DNA of 64,000 nucleotides from an uncultured Psychroserpens sp. GTDB taxonomy: Bacteria > Bacteroidota > Bacteroidia > Flavobacteriales > Flavobacteriaceae. The first letter of the stretch is position 1, and every line of letters begins with the position of its first letter. The notes beneath the pieces were generated by a model. The model ran no database searches and had not been told where the DNA came from. It was given only the letters and a program-made list of their open reading frames with translations. The position numbers and the translations under genes were made by a program. The DNA is taken from positions 62,001 to 126,000 of the forward strand of contig NZ_CANMRL010000006.1 in assembly GCF_947500255.1 (NCBI RefSeq), written 5' to 3'. Positions 49,101-57,395 of the stretch are shown here, one piece after another.

Positions 49101-49225
49101 TATTGATTGTTTTACCAAAAGAGAACAGACGATATAATGATCCTGAAATAGGTTCTGGAATAGGTGGATATGGTCAAACGCCTCCAACTAAATTTTATTC
49201 AATGAACGTAAAACTTAACTTTTAA
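46151..49225 (+). CDS. SusC/RagA-family TonB-linked outer-membrane protein
   Basis: A 1024-residue TonB-dependent transporter; the ATG at 46151 is chosen because it opens a signal peptide (about 1-23, ending LTLAQ). Next come a carboxypeptidase-regulatory-like domain (about 24-100, GTVSDNTGLPIPGVNILIKG), the SusC motif DEVIVTAVGIKR, a plug domain with IRGAPGA-like region NIIKGPNGAALYGSRGGNG, and a 22-strand barrel. SusC proteins import glycans, peptides or other oligomers together with the SusD lid encoded 4 bases downstream. A variant -7 sequence GAAATTTG lies at 46114-46121. Confidence 0.96.
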   Translation: MKITLSKVLTLLLLLAVQLTLAQEKTISGTVSDNTGLPIPGVNILIKGTTTGTQTDFDGNYNVNANVGDVLVFSYVGLKTQEITVGESNVINVTMLEDAESLDEVIVTAVGIKRKPDEITTAYENLKAEEITSANNPDAVQSLAGKVSGLQINTTNTGVNPSTTIRLRGTRSLSGSNSALIVIDNVISSATILSDLDPEIIESINIIKGPNGAALYGSRGGNGVIIVTTKKGARDTGKLNISYTSTLTLEEIAFLPQLQDRYGKGYWGEIDAFDQGSWGPEYDGSLQPVGLPYPTVSDFRYGTYEFRKDNMKDFFDTGVALQNTITLSGGNSDGFYSLTANRRKTDGIIPDDEYTKDFLALSAGKTFGKFSMSANVRFTSEDQSVSNGVYGQLAQLPSDVNILDFDSGSNSDHWTAFGDSPYWVKNNQRSISENTRSDLSAELSYQFNDNISAVLRSNVVTNSGKGFTYVNDYVSEFTITGDGRDIQSSLSVNSNNSRTLYTDLIANFNYDLTEDIGLKSLVGFNSTESRGFSQTTAGDILTLPGLYTVENISSGITVTDFSSKRRQQAIFANVDLSYKDYLFLNLTGRQEWDSRLQSPGRDIGDIGFFYYSAGASFIPTKAFPEIKTDFLHKVKVSGGYVKTANISALGSHDLFDTGFRPAAFPFPGGVNSFIIPSSTFDNAIEPEFISTFEANLNLELLKRGGIPRITLDGSYSFYTNDNQILSASVSSSTSVFSAGINVGETETNAYEVDLGLTPIKTDDLRWNLNFGYASQRTIATKITEDSDQLGSGAPGIYAIQGQEYPLIQGTAYERDDQGRVVLNPDGSPRTASGLKVLGRTTPDYILNFGTDITYKGFRLSAVADFRTGHVFYSNIYNNLTGQGRSFITAENGRGYFIFPNSTVQGSGTTNTDVLTGPSYGGPSAYAQYQSFVQSGDFTGVDENFVLDATAFKLREVALSYTLPSKALENTFIQGLSVGVSGRNLLIVLPKENRRYNDPEIGSGIGGYGQTPPTKFYSMNVKLNF

Positions 49226-49229
49226 GAAA

Positions 49230-50750
49230 ATGAAAAACATAAATAAAATAAAATATACGATAATGTCATTGGCACTATTATTTCTTACATTTTCTTGTAA
49301 CGATGTGCTAGTGAATGAAGATCCTAACGGAGTTGTCATTGATCAATTACCTCCTGAAGTAATTCTTCCAGGAGCATTGACTGTACCTGCAGAGACGTTA
49401 ATGACAACTATGAACGGATTAGGAAATACTATGATAGCCACATGGTCAGGTAATGCACAGCAGGTGCAAGCTCCTTACTTTGTAGAGTTCCAATATCAAT
49501 TAACTACAGATTTTTATAGTGGTATATGGGATAACTTAATGGCAAGAACTGGAAACTTAACTCAAATTATTGAGAATGAGTATGCAGATAATTATGATTA
49601 CTTCAAAGGTGCCTCTAAGATTTATAGAGCATTCTATTTTCAGTATTTAGTAGACCTTTATGGTGACATTCCTTTTACAGATATTCATCAACGTGGTGAT
49701 TTATTATTCCCAGAATATGATAATCAAACAGATGTTTATGTTGCTTTGATTGCCGATATAAACGATGCCATTGCTCAAATCCAAAATACAGACACAAGTA
49801 CTGCAATTGGAATGGGTTCTAATGATGTTATCATGGGAGGAAACATGGACATGTGGATAAAATTTGGAAATACTGTAAAACTGAGAATGTTATTACGTAT
49901 GTATGATGCTGCTCAAGGAACACCAGATTTACAGTCTATTGTAAATGGTGAGCTTGCAGCTCTAAATAATGCCAACTTCTTAGGTGCAGGAGAAAATGTG
50001 ACAATCAATCCAGGATATTCAGATGAGGAAGATCGTATGAATCCATTTGCTGAAACGTTTGGTTACGATCCTGGACAATTTGGAAATGCTTCTAACCAAA
50101 CTTTCTCTAACTTAAGAGCAGGACCAACTACCTTTTTGGTTGAGTTTTTAGACGGAACAACAACTGGTGTTTCAGATGCCAGACTTCAAAGACTTTACGC
50201 TCCAAGAGGTGGTCAAGCAACAATCCAAGGAAATACTCAAGGTGGAGAAGATCAACCGTCTAGAATTGGACCTGGATTATTAATATCGCCACAACAAGAT
50301 GGTTATATTATGACAGCTTCCGAATCACTATTCCTTCAGTCTGAGGCTGTATTTAGAGGTGTATTAAATTCTGGAAACGCTAAAGGTCTTTTCGAAAGTG
50401 CTATTCAGTCTTCATTTGATAGACTTGGTGCTTCTATTGGAAGTTATTTAAACGATGCTAATAATATCAACGGAATTGGTTGGGATGGCAGCGCAGATAA
50501 ACTTGAAGCTATTATTACTCAAAAATGGATTGATTTAGGTGGAACCAATGGTATTGAAACTTGGATAGAATTCACAAGAACTGGTTTCCCAAGTAACATG
50601 CCACTTCCAGATATTACAAACAGACCTAATAGACCATTACGATTATTATATCCAACCTCAGAATATACAGGAAATTCAGCAAATGTTAGTGTTTACAATC
50701 AAACGGTAGATACAGCTTTTGATACACCTGTATTTTGGGACGTTAACTAA
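49230..50750 (+). CDS. SusD/RagB-family nutrient-binding lipoprotein
   Basis: A 506-residue surface lipoprotein (lipobox Cys23 in LFLTFSCNDV). It belongs to the SusD-like_2 group: NEDPNGVVIDQLPPEVILPGAL at the start, DIPFTDIH-type segment LYGDIPFTDIHQ in the TPR-like core, and the C-terminal FLQSEAVFRG and WIDLGGTNGIETWIEF. It should close over the SusC channel and bind the substrate. Substrate is not readable. Confidence 0.95.
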   Translation: MKNINKIKYTIMSLALLFLTFSCNDVLVNEDPNGVVIDQLPPEVILPGALTVPAETLMTTMNGLGNTMIATWSGNAQQVQAPYFVEFQYQLTTDFYSGIWDNLMARTGNLTQIIENEYADNYDYFKGASKIYRAFYFQYLVDLYGDIPFTDIHQRGDLLFPEYDNQTDVYVALIADINDAIAQIQNTDTSTAIGMGSNDVIMGGNMDMWIKFGNTVKLRMLLRMYDAAQGTPDLQSIVNGELAALNNANFLGAGENVTINPGYSDEEDRMNPFAETFGYDPGQFGNASNQTFSNLRAGPTTFLVEFLDGTTTGVSDARLQRLYAPRGGQATIQGNTQGGEDQPSRIGPGLLISPQQDGYIMTASESLFLQSEAVFRGVLNSGNAKGLFESAIQSSFDRLGASIGSYLNDANNINGIGWDGSADKLEAIITQKWIDLGGTNGIETWIEFTRTGFPSNMPLPDITNRPNRPLRLLYPTSEYTGNSANVSVYNQTVDTAFDTPVFWDVN

Positions 50751-50761
50751 AAAAAAAGATT

Positions 50762-51622
50762 ATGAAAAAAATTAAATTTATTGTTTTGACAATTCTAGCT
50801 GCTCAGTTGGTAGTCTCTTGTAGTGTAGACGACGATCAACAACAGTTAGAAGCAGACCTAGCTAATACACCTTTTGTGGTTGGCTTTAATAACAGTTCGG
50901 CAGCTCCTGCTTTTTTAACAGATGGACAGGTGAACTTGTATAGTGAGAATATTGTTTTATTTGGTGGAGAAGAATTTGCTAGCACACCTAGTATAACGGT
51001 TAACTTCGAAGTGGATCAAAGTTCAACAGCAGTTGCTGGAACAGATTATGACTTTGTAAGTGGATCGCAATCTGTTACCATTGAGGAAGACAGAGACTTT
51101 GCGAAATTGGATATCAATTTTTACTCTGATGTTATAGATGTAGATAATCCAAAGACACTTGTTTTAAATATAACTTCTGCTAGTAATGGTGAAGTTGCAG
51201 CTTCCTTTAGAACATTGACAATTACTATTAATGGTATTTGTTTTTCAGATATTGGTGGAATGTATAGTGTGACAACAACATATGGATACCATGATTTCTT
51301 ACCAGATTATAATCCTCAAACTACAGATATTGAAATTGAAGCCCTAGGTGATGGTCTTTACAGAGTATTTGATATGTCAAGTGGGTTATATAGTTCTGGA
51401 CCGTATGCAGCTGCATATGGAACTGGCCCAACTAGCTTTGATGTAGAATTCACAGAAAATTGTGGTGAGATATCTTGGGTAAATCAAAATGACCCTTGGG
51501 GATTAGTCATTCCTCTGGATGGAGGCGTTAATGCCGTAGATCCTGATACTGGAGTAGTAACCATCTCATGGTTTTGCGAAGGTTATGGCGAAAATGGAGT
51601 TTCAGTTTACACACCACTTTAA
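50762..51622 (+). CDS. Surface lipoprotein with Calx-beta-like domain
   Basis: A 286-residue lipoprotein (Cys20 followed by SVDDDQQQ, an acidic export signal for the outer surface). Residues about 35-160 look like a Calx-beta/immunoglobulin-type beta sandwich (FEVDQSSTAVAGTDYDFVSGSQSVTIEE). The C-terminal half, from ICFSDIGGMYSVTTTYGYHD to VVTISWFCEGYGENG, has no recognised family. It is 11 bases after susD, so it is probably an accessory binding protein of the uptake system. Confidence 0.82.
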   Translation: MKKIKFIVLTILAAQLVVSCSVDDDQQQLEADLANTPFVVGFNNSSAAPAFLTDGQVNLYSENIVLFGGEEFASTPSITVNFEVDQSSTAVAGTDYDFVSGSQSVTIEEDRDFAKLDINFYSDVIDVDNPKTLVLNITSASNGEVAASFRTLTITINGICFSDIGGMYSVTTTYGYHDFLPDYNPQTTDIEIEALGDGLYRVFDMSSGLYSSGPYAAAYGTGPTSFDVEFTENCGEISWVNQNDPWGLVIPLDGGVNAVDPDTGVVTISWFCEGYGENGVSVYTPL

Positions 51623-51634
51623 TACTAGAAAAAC

Positions 51635-52681
51635 ATGAAAAATATACATAAAAAAATAAGTTATTCTTTAGTTTTCGTTTTCCTGTTAGGTCTTGTTACC
51701 TTTTCATGTGAAGATGACGATTCTATTCCAAGAAGAGGAAAACCTGAGTTAACAGTAATGAGTAATTCGGTTACAGTAACTGAAGGCGAAACAGCTGTGT
51801 TCAATATTGATGTTGAATTCGCTGTTTCAGAAAAAATAGACATTAGAGTCGACATTCTAGATGATGAAGGCAATCCAGTAGTAACTGCTAATCCAACAGA
51901 TGGTGATGCTACAACTGGTAATGGTTTTTATGATAGAATACAATTTGAAGACGTTGAAGTACCTTACCCAACTTGGTTTGAGTCTGGTTGGTTTGAGTAT
52001 GGATATCTTGGTGGTACAGGATACGTAGCATCCTTCCCTCCTTTTACTGAATCAATTGAATTAAATATTGAAACGATTCAAGATTTTATTCCTGAGAATA
52101 CAAAAACAGTTAATCTAAGATTGACGTCTACATCTCTAATGGCTGCTACCATATCTGAAGATATTAGTGTAACCATTAACGATTTCGTAGGAAATGATTT
52201 AGTTGCAAGACTAAATTGGGCTGGTGACTATTTAGAAAGTAGTGCAGATCCTTGTGATATTGACAATGGACTAGATTTAGATCTTGAACTTATCTTCGGA
52301 GGTGCTTACATACAAACAAGCTATAACGACTGTCCCGAAGAACTTACCATTTTAGGTTCAGATGCTGATGGTACTTATATTATTGATGCTAGTTTTTGGA
52401 CTGCCAATGGTAACTCATCTTCAGACAATAGCAATGTACCTGCCTCTCTCGATTTTATGAAGGCTGGTGTATTTGTAGAGTCTGTTGACCTGTCCTCTTT
52501 ATTTCCATTAAATGATGGTGGACTTAACGACGGTAATGGTAATGCTATTACGTCATTTACTGTTGAAAAAACAGGAAACACCTACACAATCACCGACAGT
52601 AATAACACACAAATTGCTCAAGGTAGATTTGCAGACCATAGAATGTCACTCAAAGAAAAGAAAGCATTAAAAAACAAGTAA
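51635..52681 (+). CDS. Surface lipoprotein of the SusCD locus, Calx-beta-like N-terminus
   Basis: A 348-residue lipoprotein (Cys25 followed by EDDD, again the surface signal). The N-terminal beta sandwich contains SVTVTEGETAVFNIDVEFAVSEKIDIRVD; a long insertion rich in Trp, Tyr and Phe follows (YPTWFESGWFEYGYLGG). The C-terminal domain starts DLVARLNWAGDY and ends in basic residues KEKKALKNK. It is the last gene of the SusCD operon and is followed by a strong terminator. Function probably binding of the imported substrate; no catalytic motif. Confidence 0.8.
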   Translation: MKNIHKKISYSLVFVFLLGLVTFSCEDDDSIPRRGKPELTVMSNSVTVTEGETAVFNIDVEFAVSEKIDIRVDILDDEGNPVVTANPTDGDATTGNGFYDRIQFEDVEVPYPTWFESGWFEYGYLGGTGYVASFPPFTESIELNIETIQDFIPENTKTVNLRLTSTSLMAATISEDISVTINDFVGNDLVARLNWAGDYLESSADPCDIDNGLDLDLELIFGGAYIQTSYNDCPEELTILGSDADGTYIIDASFWTANGNSSSDNSNVPASLDFMKAGVFVESVDLSSLFPLNDGGLNDGNGNAITSFTVEKTGNTYTITDSNNTQIAQGRFADHRMSLKEKKALKNK

Positions 52682-52706
52682 TTGATTGCATGACATATGA
52701 ATAATC

Positions 52707-52738
52707 AAAAGCCACCTAAAATTAGGTGGCTTTTTTTG
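52707..52738 (+). terminator. Strong rho-independent terminator after the SusCD operon
   Basis: GCCACCTA (52711-52718) and TAGGTGGC (52723-52730) with flanking A and T extensions form a stem with a 4-base loop, followed by seven T. The T tract includes the TTTG of the next promoter. Confidence 0.92.
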
Positions 52739-52767
52739 TTAAATATGAACTATCTTAATTATTTTTG
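52735..52767 (+). promoter_or_regulatory. Promoter of the arylsulfotransferase-like gene
   Basis: TTTG (52735-52738), a 21-base spacer and TATTTTTG (52760-52767) match the -33/-7 consensus. The leader to the ATG at 52826 would be about 55 bases. Confidence 0.6.
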
Positions 52768-52825
52768 GCATTAATATGTTAGGTTTACAAAAAAAGTTGC
52801 ACTAATAATTTATCAAAAAATTGCT

Positions 52826-54478
52826 ATGATAAGAAAACTACTCGTCTCTCTTACGCTTCTCATATATTTTAATTCTTCAGCTCAAAACACTCTTGGAACT
52901 ACCTTTATTACTGAAGATGCATTTGAAGCTTTTACACTTTTTACGGTAAATACCAAGTCTTATGTATTAAACAATTGTGGTGAAGTTATAAACGAATGGA
53001 CAAGTGCATATTTACCTGGAAATGCCGTGTATTTACTTCCTAACGGAAATCTACTCAGAGCAGGTAGATTAGTAGATGGCTCTAGTGATATCTCACTAGG
53101 CGGACAAGGAGGAATTGTAGAACTATTTAACTGGGACGGTGATTTGATATGGTCGTATGTTTATAGTTCTAATACATTTAGACAGCACCATGATATCTTT
53201 CCTATGCCAAATGGAAACGTATTAATTCTTGCTGTAAAAACAATTACCGATACTGAAGCCATAGATGAAGGAAGAAACCCAGCCTTATTGACAGATCCAC
53301 GTCTTTACATGGAAGAAATCTTTGAAGTAGAACCTGTTGGCACTAACCAGGCCAATGTTGTTTGGGAGTGGAATATCAAAGATCATTTAATACAAGATTT
53401 CGATAATACAAAAGCTAACTTTGGTAGTATTGCTGATAATCCAGGTAAGATGGATATTAACTTCTTAAATGGCGGTACTGGAGCAGAAAACTGGCTACAT
53501 TTTAATTCGATACAATACTATGAGAACTTTGACCAAATAGTAATTAGTTCAAGAAATCTCAGTGAAGTATTAGTTATTGATCACTCGACCACAACTGCTG
53601 AAGCCGCAACAAGTTCAGGTGGAAATTCAGGCAAAGGGGGTGATTTTTTATACCGCTGGGGAAATCCGCAAGCATATGGTCAAGGAACAGAAGCTGACCG
53701 AATTTTATACGGACAGCATTACCCTCACTATATAGAAGATGGTTTGACAGATGCAGGAAAAATTATTTTGTTTAATAACGGTAATGGTCGAGCACCAAAC
53801 TTCTCAGAGGTGTTAATTATAGACCCACCTGTTTCTAATACTGGTGACTATAGTTACACTCCCGGAACAGCTTATGGACCATTAGCAGCAGATTATACCT
53901 ATGCAGATCTTCCTGCTGATCCTTTGGAGGATTCAGATTTCTATTCTGCTATCGTGAGCAGTGCACAACGTTTACCAAATGGCAATACAATGATTTGTGA
54001 AGGACGAACAGGTGAATTCTTTGAAATTGACGCTAGTGATAATATCGTATGGGAATACCAAAACCCAATTAGTAATGCAGACGGAACAACTTATGTTCAA
54101 GGTGAAGAGCCACCAGTAAACGGACTAGTTTTTAGAGCTCTAAAATATGCTCCAGACTATCCTGCTTTTTTTGGTAGAGACCTTACCCCTGGCGCTCCTT
54201 TAGAACAAAACCCAGACCTTACAGCATGCTTTAATTTAAGCATCGATGATTTTGAAATTTCCGAAATTTCAGTACACCCTAATCCAACTTCAGATTATAT
54301 CACCGTAACATCAACAAGCAACATTGATAAAATTGAATTGTATTCTGTTTTAGGTAAAAAAGTACATGAAGTAAAGCAAACAAATTCTTTAGATCTATCT
54401 CACTTTGATTCTGGAGTTTATTTCGTTCAATTATATTCTGGTAATGCCAGTATCAGTAAAAAAATAATAAAGCAATAA
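52826..54478 (+). CDS. Arylsulfotransferase-like (ASST) protein with T9SS sorting domain
   Basis: A 550-residue exported protein (signal peptide about 1-20, ending SSAQ). The body is a beta-propeller with repeated blades such as NAVYLLPNGNLLRAGRL, HHDIFPMPNGNVLILA and SAQRLPNGNTMICEGRTGEFFEID, the pattern of aryl-sulfate sulfotransferases. Histidines in FRQHHDIF and LYGQHYPHY could be catalytic. The last about 75 residues begin VHPNPTSDYITV and end SKKIIKQ, a type A T9SS sorting domain. It may transfer sulfate between phenolic compounds outside the cell, or be a non-enzymatic propeller; the substrate is not known. Confidence 0.82.
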   Translation: MIRKLLVSLTLLIYFNSSAQNTLGTTFITEDAFEAFTLFTVNTKSYVLNNCGEVINEWTSAYLPGNAVYLLPNGNLLRAGRLVDGSSDISLGGQGGIVELFNWDGDLIWSYVYSSNTFRQHHDIFPMPNGNVLILAVKTITDTEAIDEGRNPALLTDPRLYMEEIFEVEPVGTNQANVVWEWNIKDHLIQDFDNTKANFGSIADNPGKMDINFLNGGTGAENWLHFNSIQYYENFDQIVISSRNLSEVLVIDHSTTTAEAATSSGGNSGKGGDFLYRWGNPQAYGQGTEADRILYGQHYPHYIEDGLTDAGKIILFNNGNGRAPNFSEVLIIDPPVSNTGDYSYTPGTAYGPLAADYTYADLPADPLEDSDFYSAIVSSAQRLPNGNTMICEGRTGEFFEIDASDNIVWEYQNPISNADGTTYVQGEEPPVNGLVFRALKYAPDYPAFFGRDLTPGAPLEQNPDLTACFNLSIDDFEISEISVHPNPTSDYITVTSTSNIDKIELYSVLGKKVHEVKQTNSLDLSHFDSGVYFVQLYSGNASISKKIIKQ

Positions 54479-54500
54479 TTACTAAAGACAATACATTGTA

Positions 54501-54528
54501 ACCATTCTATTTTTAGAATGGTTTTTTT
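54501..54528 (+). terminator. Rho-independent terminator after the ASST-like gene
   Basis: ACCATTCTA (54501-54509) and TAGAATGGT (54514-54522) form a 9-bp stem with a 4-base T loop, followed by six T. The rlmB -7 box starts 2 bases later. Confidence 0.9.
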
Positions 54529-54529
54529 A

Positions 54530-54537
54530 TACCTTTG
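54530..54537 (+). promoter_or_regulatory. -7 promoter box placed for a leaderless rlmB mRNA
   Basis: TACCTTTG matches TAnnTTTG and ends 4 bases before the rlmB ATG at 54542, the same geometry as pyrE. The -33 region is occupied by the preceding terminator hairpin and has no clear TTG. Confidence 0.5.
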
Positions 54538-54541
54538 CGCC

Positions 54542-55276
54542 ATGGAAAAAGAAACTACCATTTTTGGTATACGTGCTGTCATTGAAGCGATAAAGGCTGG
54601 TGAGAATATTGATAAGATATTTTTACAAAAAGGCTTACGTGGCGAATTGTTTTCTGAGCTTGAACAGCTTTTAAAGAAAGAGCGTTTAAACAGTTCTTAT
54701 GTACCTGTTGAAAAACTCAACCGTCTATCAAAAAAGAACCATCAAGGCGTGGTTGCTCAAATTGCTCCTATTTCATTTTATGATATTGAAGACCTTGTAA
54801 TGAATGTTATTGAGTCTGGTAAAACACCATTATTTTTGTTACTAGATCAACTAAGTGATGTACGAAACTTTGGTGCTATAGTACGTACAGCCGAGTGTAC
54901 AGGGGTTTCAGGTATTATCATCCAAAAAAAAGGCGGTGCTCCAGTAAATGGTGATGCCATTAAAACAAGTGCTGGTGCTCTTTTTAAAATGCCTATTTGC
55001 AAAGTAGATCATATTAAAGATGCTGTTTTTTATATGCAAGCCAGTGGAATCAAAGTTATTGCAGCCACCGAGAAAACAGACAATACCATCTATGATGTTT
55101 CTTTTAAAGAACCTTGCGCTATTATTATGGGTTCAGAAGGAAAGGGTATAAATCCGTCTGTTTTGAAAGTTTCAGATGAAAAAGCAAAACTTCCGCTATT
55201 GGGTGAGATAGAATCGTTGAATGTATCTGTGGCTTGCGGTGCGTTTCTATATGAAGCTGTTAGACAACGTCTCTAA
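54542..55276 (+). CDS. rlmB: 23S rRNA 2'-O-methyltransferase RlmB (TrmH family)
   Basis: A 244-residue SPOUT methyltransferase that methylates the ribose of a 23S rRNA guanosine (G2251 in E. coli). The start at 54542 (MEKETTIFGIRAVIEAI) fits the substrate-binding N-domain; an upstream TTG in the terminator is not used. SpoU motifs 1-3 are visible: DVRNFGAIVRTAECTGVSG, IMGSEGKGI and LNVSVACGAFLYEAVRQ. Its stop overlaps the stop of the convergent rhomboid gene by 4 bases (CTAA). Confidence 0.95.
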   Translation: MEKETTIFGIRAVIEAIKAGENIDKIFLQKGLRGELFSELEQLLKKERLNSSYVPVEKLNRLSKKNHQGVVAQIAPISFYDIEDLVMNVIESGKTPLFLLLDQLSDVRNFGAIVRTAECTGVSGIIIQKKGGAPVNGDAIKTSAGALFKMPICKVDHIKDAVFYMQASGIKVIAATEKTDNTIYDVSFKEPCAIIMGSEGKGINPSVLKVSDEKAKLPLLGEIESLNVSVACGAFLYEAVRQRL

Positions 55277-56022
55277 TCTTTATTCTCTTTGTATGTATAA
55301 TTAATAGTTGGGCCTTTATCTGCTTCGGAAAGTGGTTCTTCCTCGATCTCAGGCTCTAGGTTTTCAATAAAGTTCCCATTTTCATCAAAGTGTTTTAAAA
55401 ACGGATCATCATCTTCATTATAATCTGGTTGCTGCCAAACATAACGTTCAGGCTTTGCTATGGCTTTTCTAAAAATAATAGCAAAAATAAAACCAGTAAT
55501 GAGACCACCAAGATGCCCTTCCCATGACATACCGTCTTTAACAGGAAATGCATACCAGATCATACTTCCGTAGAGAAAAACAATAATTAAGGATAGAGCT
55601 ACTAATCTAAAATGTTTGGCAAATATACCTTTAAAGAAAATAAAACTCACTAAGACGTAAACCAATCCACTCGCTCCAATATGATTTGCTGGTCTACCTA
55701 TAATCCAAGTAAAAAGTCCAGAAAGCAGGATTCCAAAAAACAGCACTTTCCACGAAATTTTTCGATAGAAATAAAATAAGGCAACAGATAGAATAAACAA
55801 CGGAATACTATTGTGATATAAGTGTTCTATATCTGAATGAATGAACGGACTCGTAAAAATCCCTGTTAGGCCTTCCAACTCTAATGGATATACACCTAAG
55901 CGCTTTATCGATGGAAAAAAGCGTACTTGTAACCAAAACACAATCCAAATAGAAAGCACAAAAAATATAGGATAGGCAATTACTCCAGTAGAATACTTAA
56001 AATGTTGTTGATTATTGCTCAT
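55273..56022 (-). CDS. Rhomboid-family intramembrane serine protease
   Basis: A 249-residue membrane protease with about six transmembrane helices. Catalytic Ser118 lies in IGASGLVYV (GxSG) and His170 in WEGHLGGLITG. The usual HSDIEHLYHN segment of helix 2 is present at about 62-71. An acidic C-terminal tail of about 55 residues faces the cytoplasm. It cleaves transmembrane substrates; the natural one is unknown. Confidence 0.93.
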   Translation of the reverse strand: MSNNQQHFKYSTGVIAYPIFFVLSIWIVFWLQVRFFPSIKRLGVYPLELEGLTGIFTSPFIHSDIEHLYHNSIPLFILSVALFYFYRKISWKVLFFGILLSGLFTWIIGRPANHIGASGLVYVLVSFIFFKGIFAKHFRLVALSLIIVFLYGSMIWYAFPVKDGMSWEGHLGGLITGFIFAIIFRKAIAKPERYVWQQPDYNEDDDPFLKHFDENGNFIENLEPEIEEEPLSEADKGPTINYTYKENKD

Positions 56023-56114
56023 GTATGGTCTAATTTAAAACTTTAATAGCAAATTGCTATCCATTTATTAAAACTATGAAATATTGTCACATTCGTTTTT
56101 TGTAATTTTACAGT

Positions 56115-57395
56115 ATGAATGAACCTCTTGCAGAACGATTACGGCCACAAAAGCTTGACGATTATTTAAGTCAGTCGCATTTGGTTGGCAAAACTGGCGT
56201 TTTGACCCAACAATTAAATCAAGGCGTAATTGCCTCAATGATTTTTTGGGGACCACCAGGCACTGGAAAAACAACATTGGCAAATATTATAGCTAATGAA
56301 TCTAAACGTCCTTTCTATACACTAAGTGCCATAAATTCTGGTGTTAAAGATATCAGAGAGGTTATAGATAAAGCAAAACAAAGTGGAGGTTTATTTACAA
56401 CTAAAAATCCTATTTTATTCATTGATGAAATTCATCGATTTAGTAAATCTCAGCAAGATTCTTTATTACAAGCTGTTGAAAAAGGATGGGTCACGCTTAT
56501 TGGTGCAACGACTGAAAACCCAAGTTTTGAAGTGATTCCTGCGCTCCTATCGCGTTGCCAGGTTTATATTTTAAACTCCTTTGAAAAAAGCGACCTTGAA
56601 GCCTTGTTACATCGTGCAATTAAAGAGGATCAATTATTATCTAATCGCAAAATAAAACTCAAAGAAACCGAAGCTTTAATTAGACTATCTGGTGGTGATG
56701 CGAGAAAGCTTTTAAACATCTTTGAACTTATTGTCACCTCATTTGATGAAAACGAGACGATTGTTATTACCAACGATATTGTTTCTAAACGCGTACAAAG
56801 CAACACGGTTCGTTATGATAAAACTGGAGATCAGCATTACGATATTATTTCGGCATTCATAAAATCTATACGAGGTAGCGACCCTAATGCAGCTGTATAT
56901 TGGTTGGCACGAATGATAGAAGGTGGTGAAGATGTAAAATTCATAGCGCGTCGTTTATTAATTCTGGCCAGTGAAGATATAGGCAATGCTAATCCTACAG
57001 CTTTAGTTATTGCTAATAATGCATTTCAGGCTGTATCTGTTATTGGGTATCCAGAATCTCGAATTATACTAAGTCAGTGTACTACTTATCTTGCTACTTC
57101 TCCAAAAAGCAATGCGTCATACGAAGCCATTGGCAAAGCACAACAATTGGTTAAAGAAACGGGAGACTTATCTGTACCACTATCTATAAGAAATGCGCCT
57201 ACAAAATTAATGAAAGAATTAGGCTATGGAGACAACTACCAATATGCTCATAAGTATGAGAACAACTTTGCAACACATGAATTTCTGCCTGAAGACATAA
57301 AGAATACTACACTTTACAACCCAGGAAATAATGCACGAGAAAAAGCGCAGCGTGAATTTTTAAAATTGCGATGGAAAGATAAGTACGGCTATTAG
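56115..57395 (+). CDS. rarA: Replication-associated recombination protein RarA (MgsA)
   Basis: A 426-residue AAA+ ATPase related to clamp loaders; it acts at stalled replication forks. Walker A GPPGTGKT is at 46-53, Walker B ILFIDEIH at about 97-104, sensor 1 [18 protein letters not shown] follows. The C-terminal MgsA tetramerisation domain includes [26 protein letters not shown] and [10 protein letters not shown]. It converges on a secreted unknown with a 4-base stop overlap (TTAG). Confidence 0.97.
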   Translation: MNEPLAERLRPQKLDDYLSQSHLVGKTGVLTQQLNQGVIASMIFWGPPGTGKTTLANIIANESKRPFYTLSAINSGVKDIREVIDKAKQSGGLFTTKNPILFIDEIHRFSKSQQDSLLQAVEKGWVTLIGATTENPSFEVIPALLSRCQVYILNSFEKSDLEALLHRAIKEDQLLSNRKIKLKETEALIRLSGGDARKLLNIFELIVTSFDENETIVITNDIVSKRVQSNTVRYDKTGDQHYDIISAFIKSIRGSDPNAAVYWLARMIEGGEDVKFIARRLLILASEDIGNANPTALVIANNAFQAVSVIGYPESRIILSQCTTYLATSPKSNASYEAIGKAQQLVKETGDLSVPLSIRNAPTKLMKELGYGDNYQYAHKYENNFATHEFLPEDIKNTTLYNPGNNAREKAQREFLKLRWKDKYGY

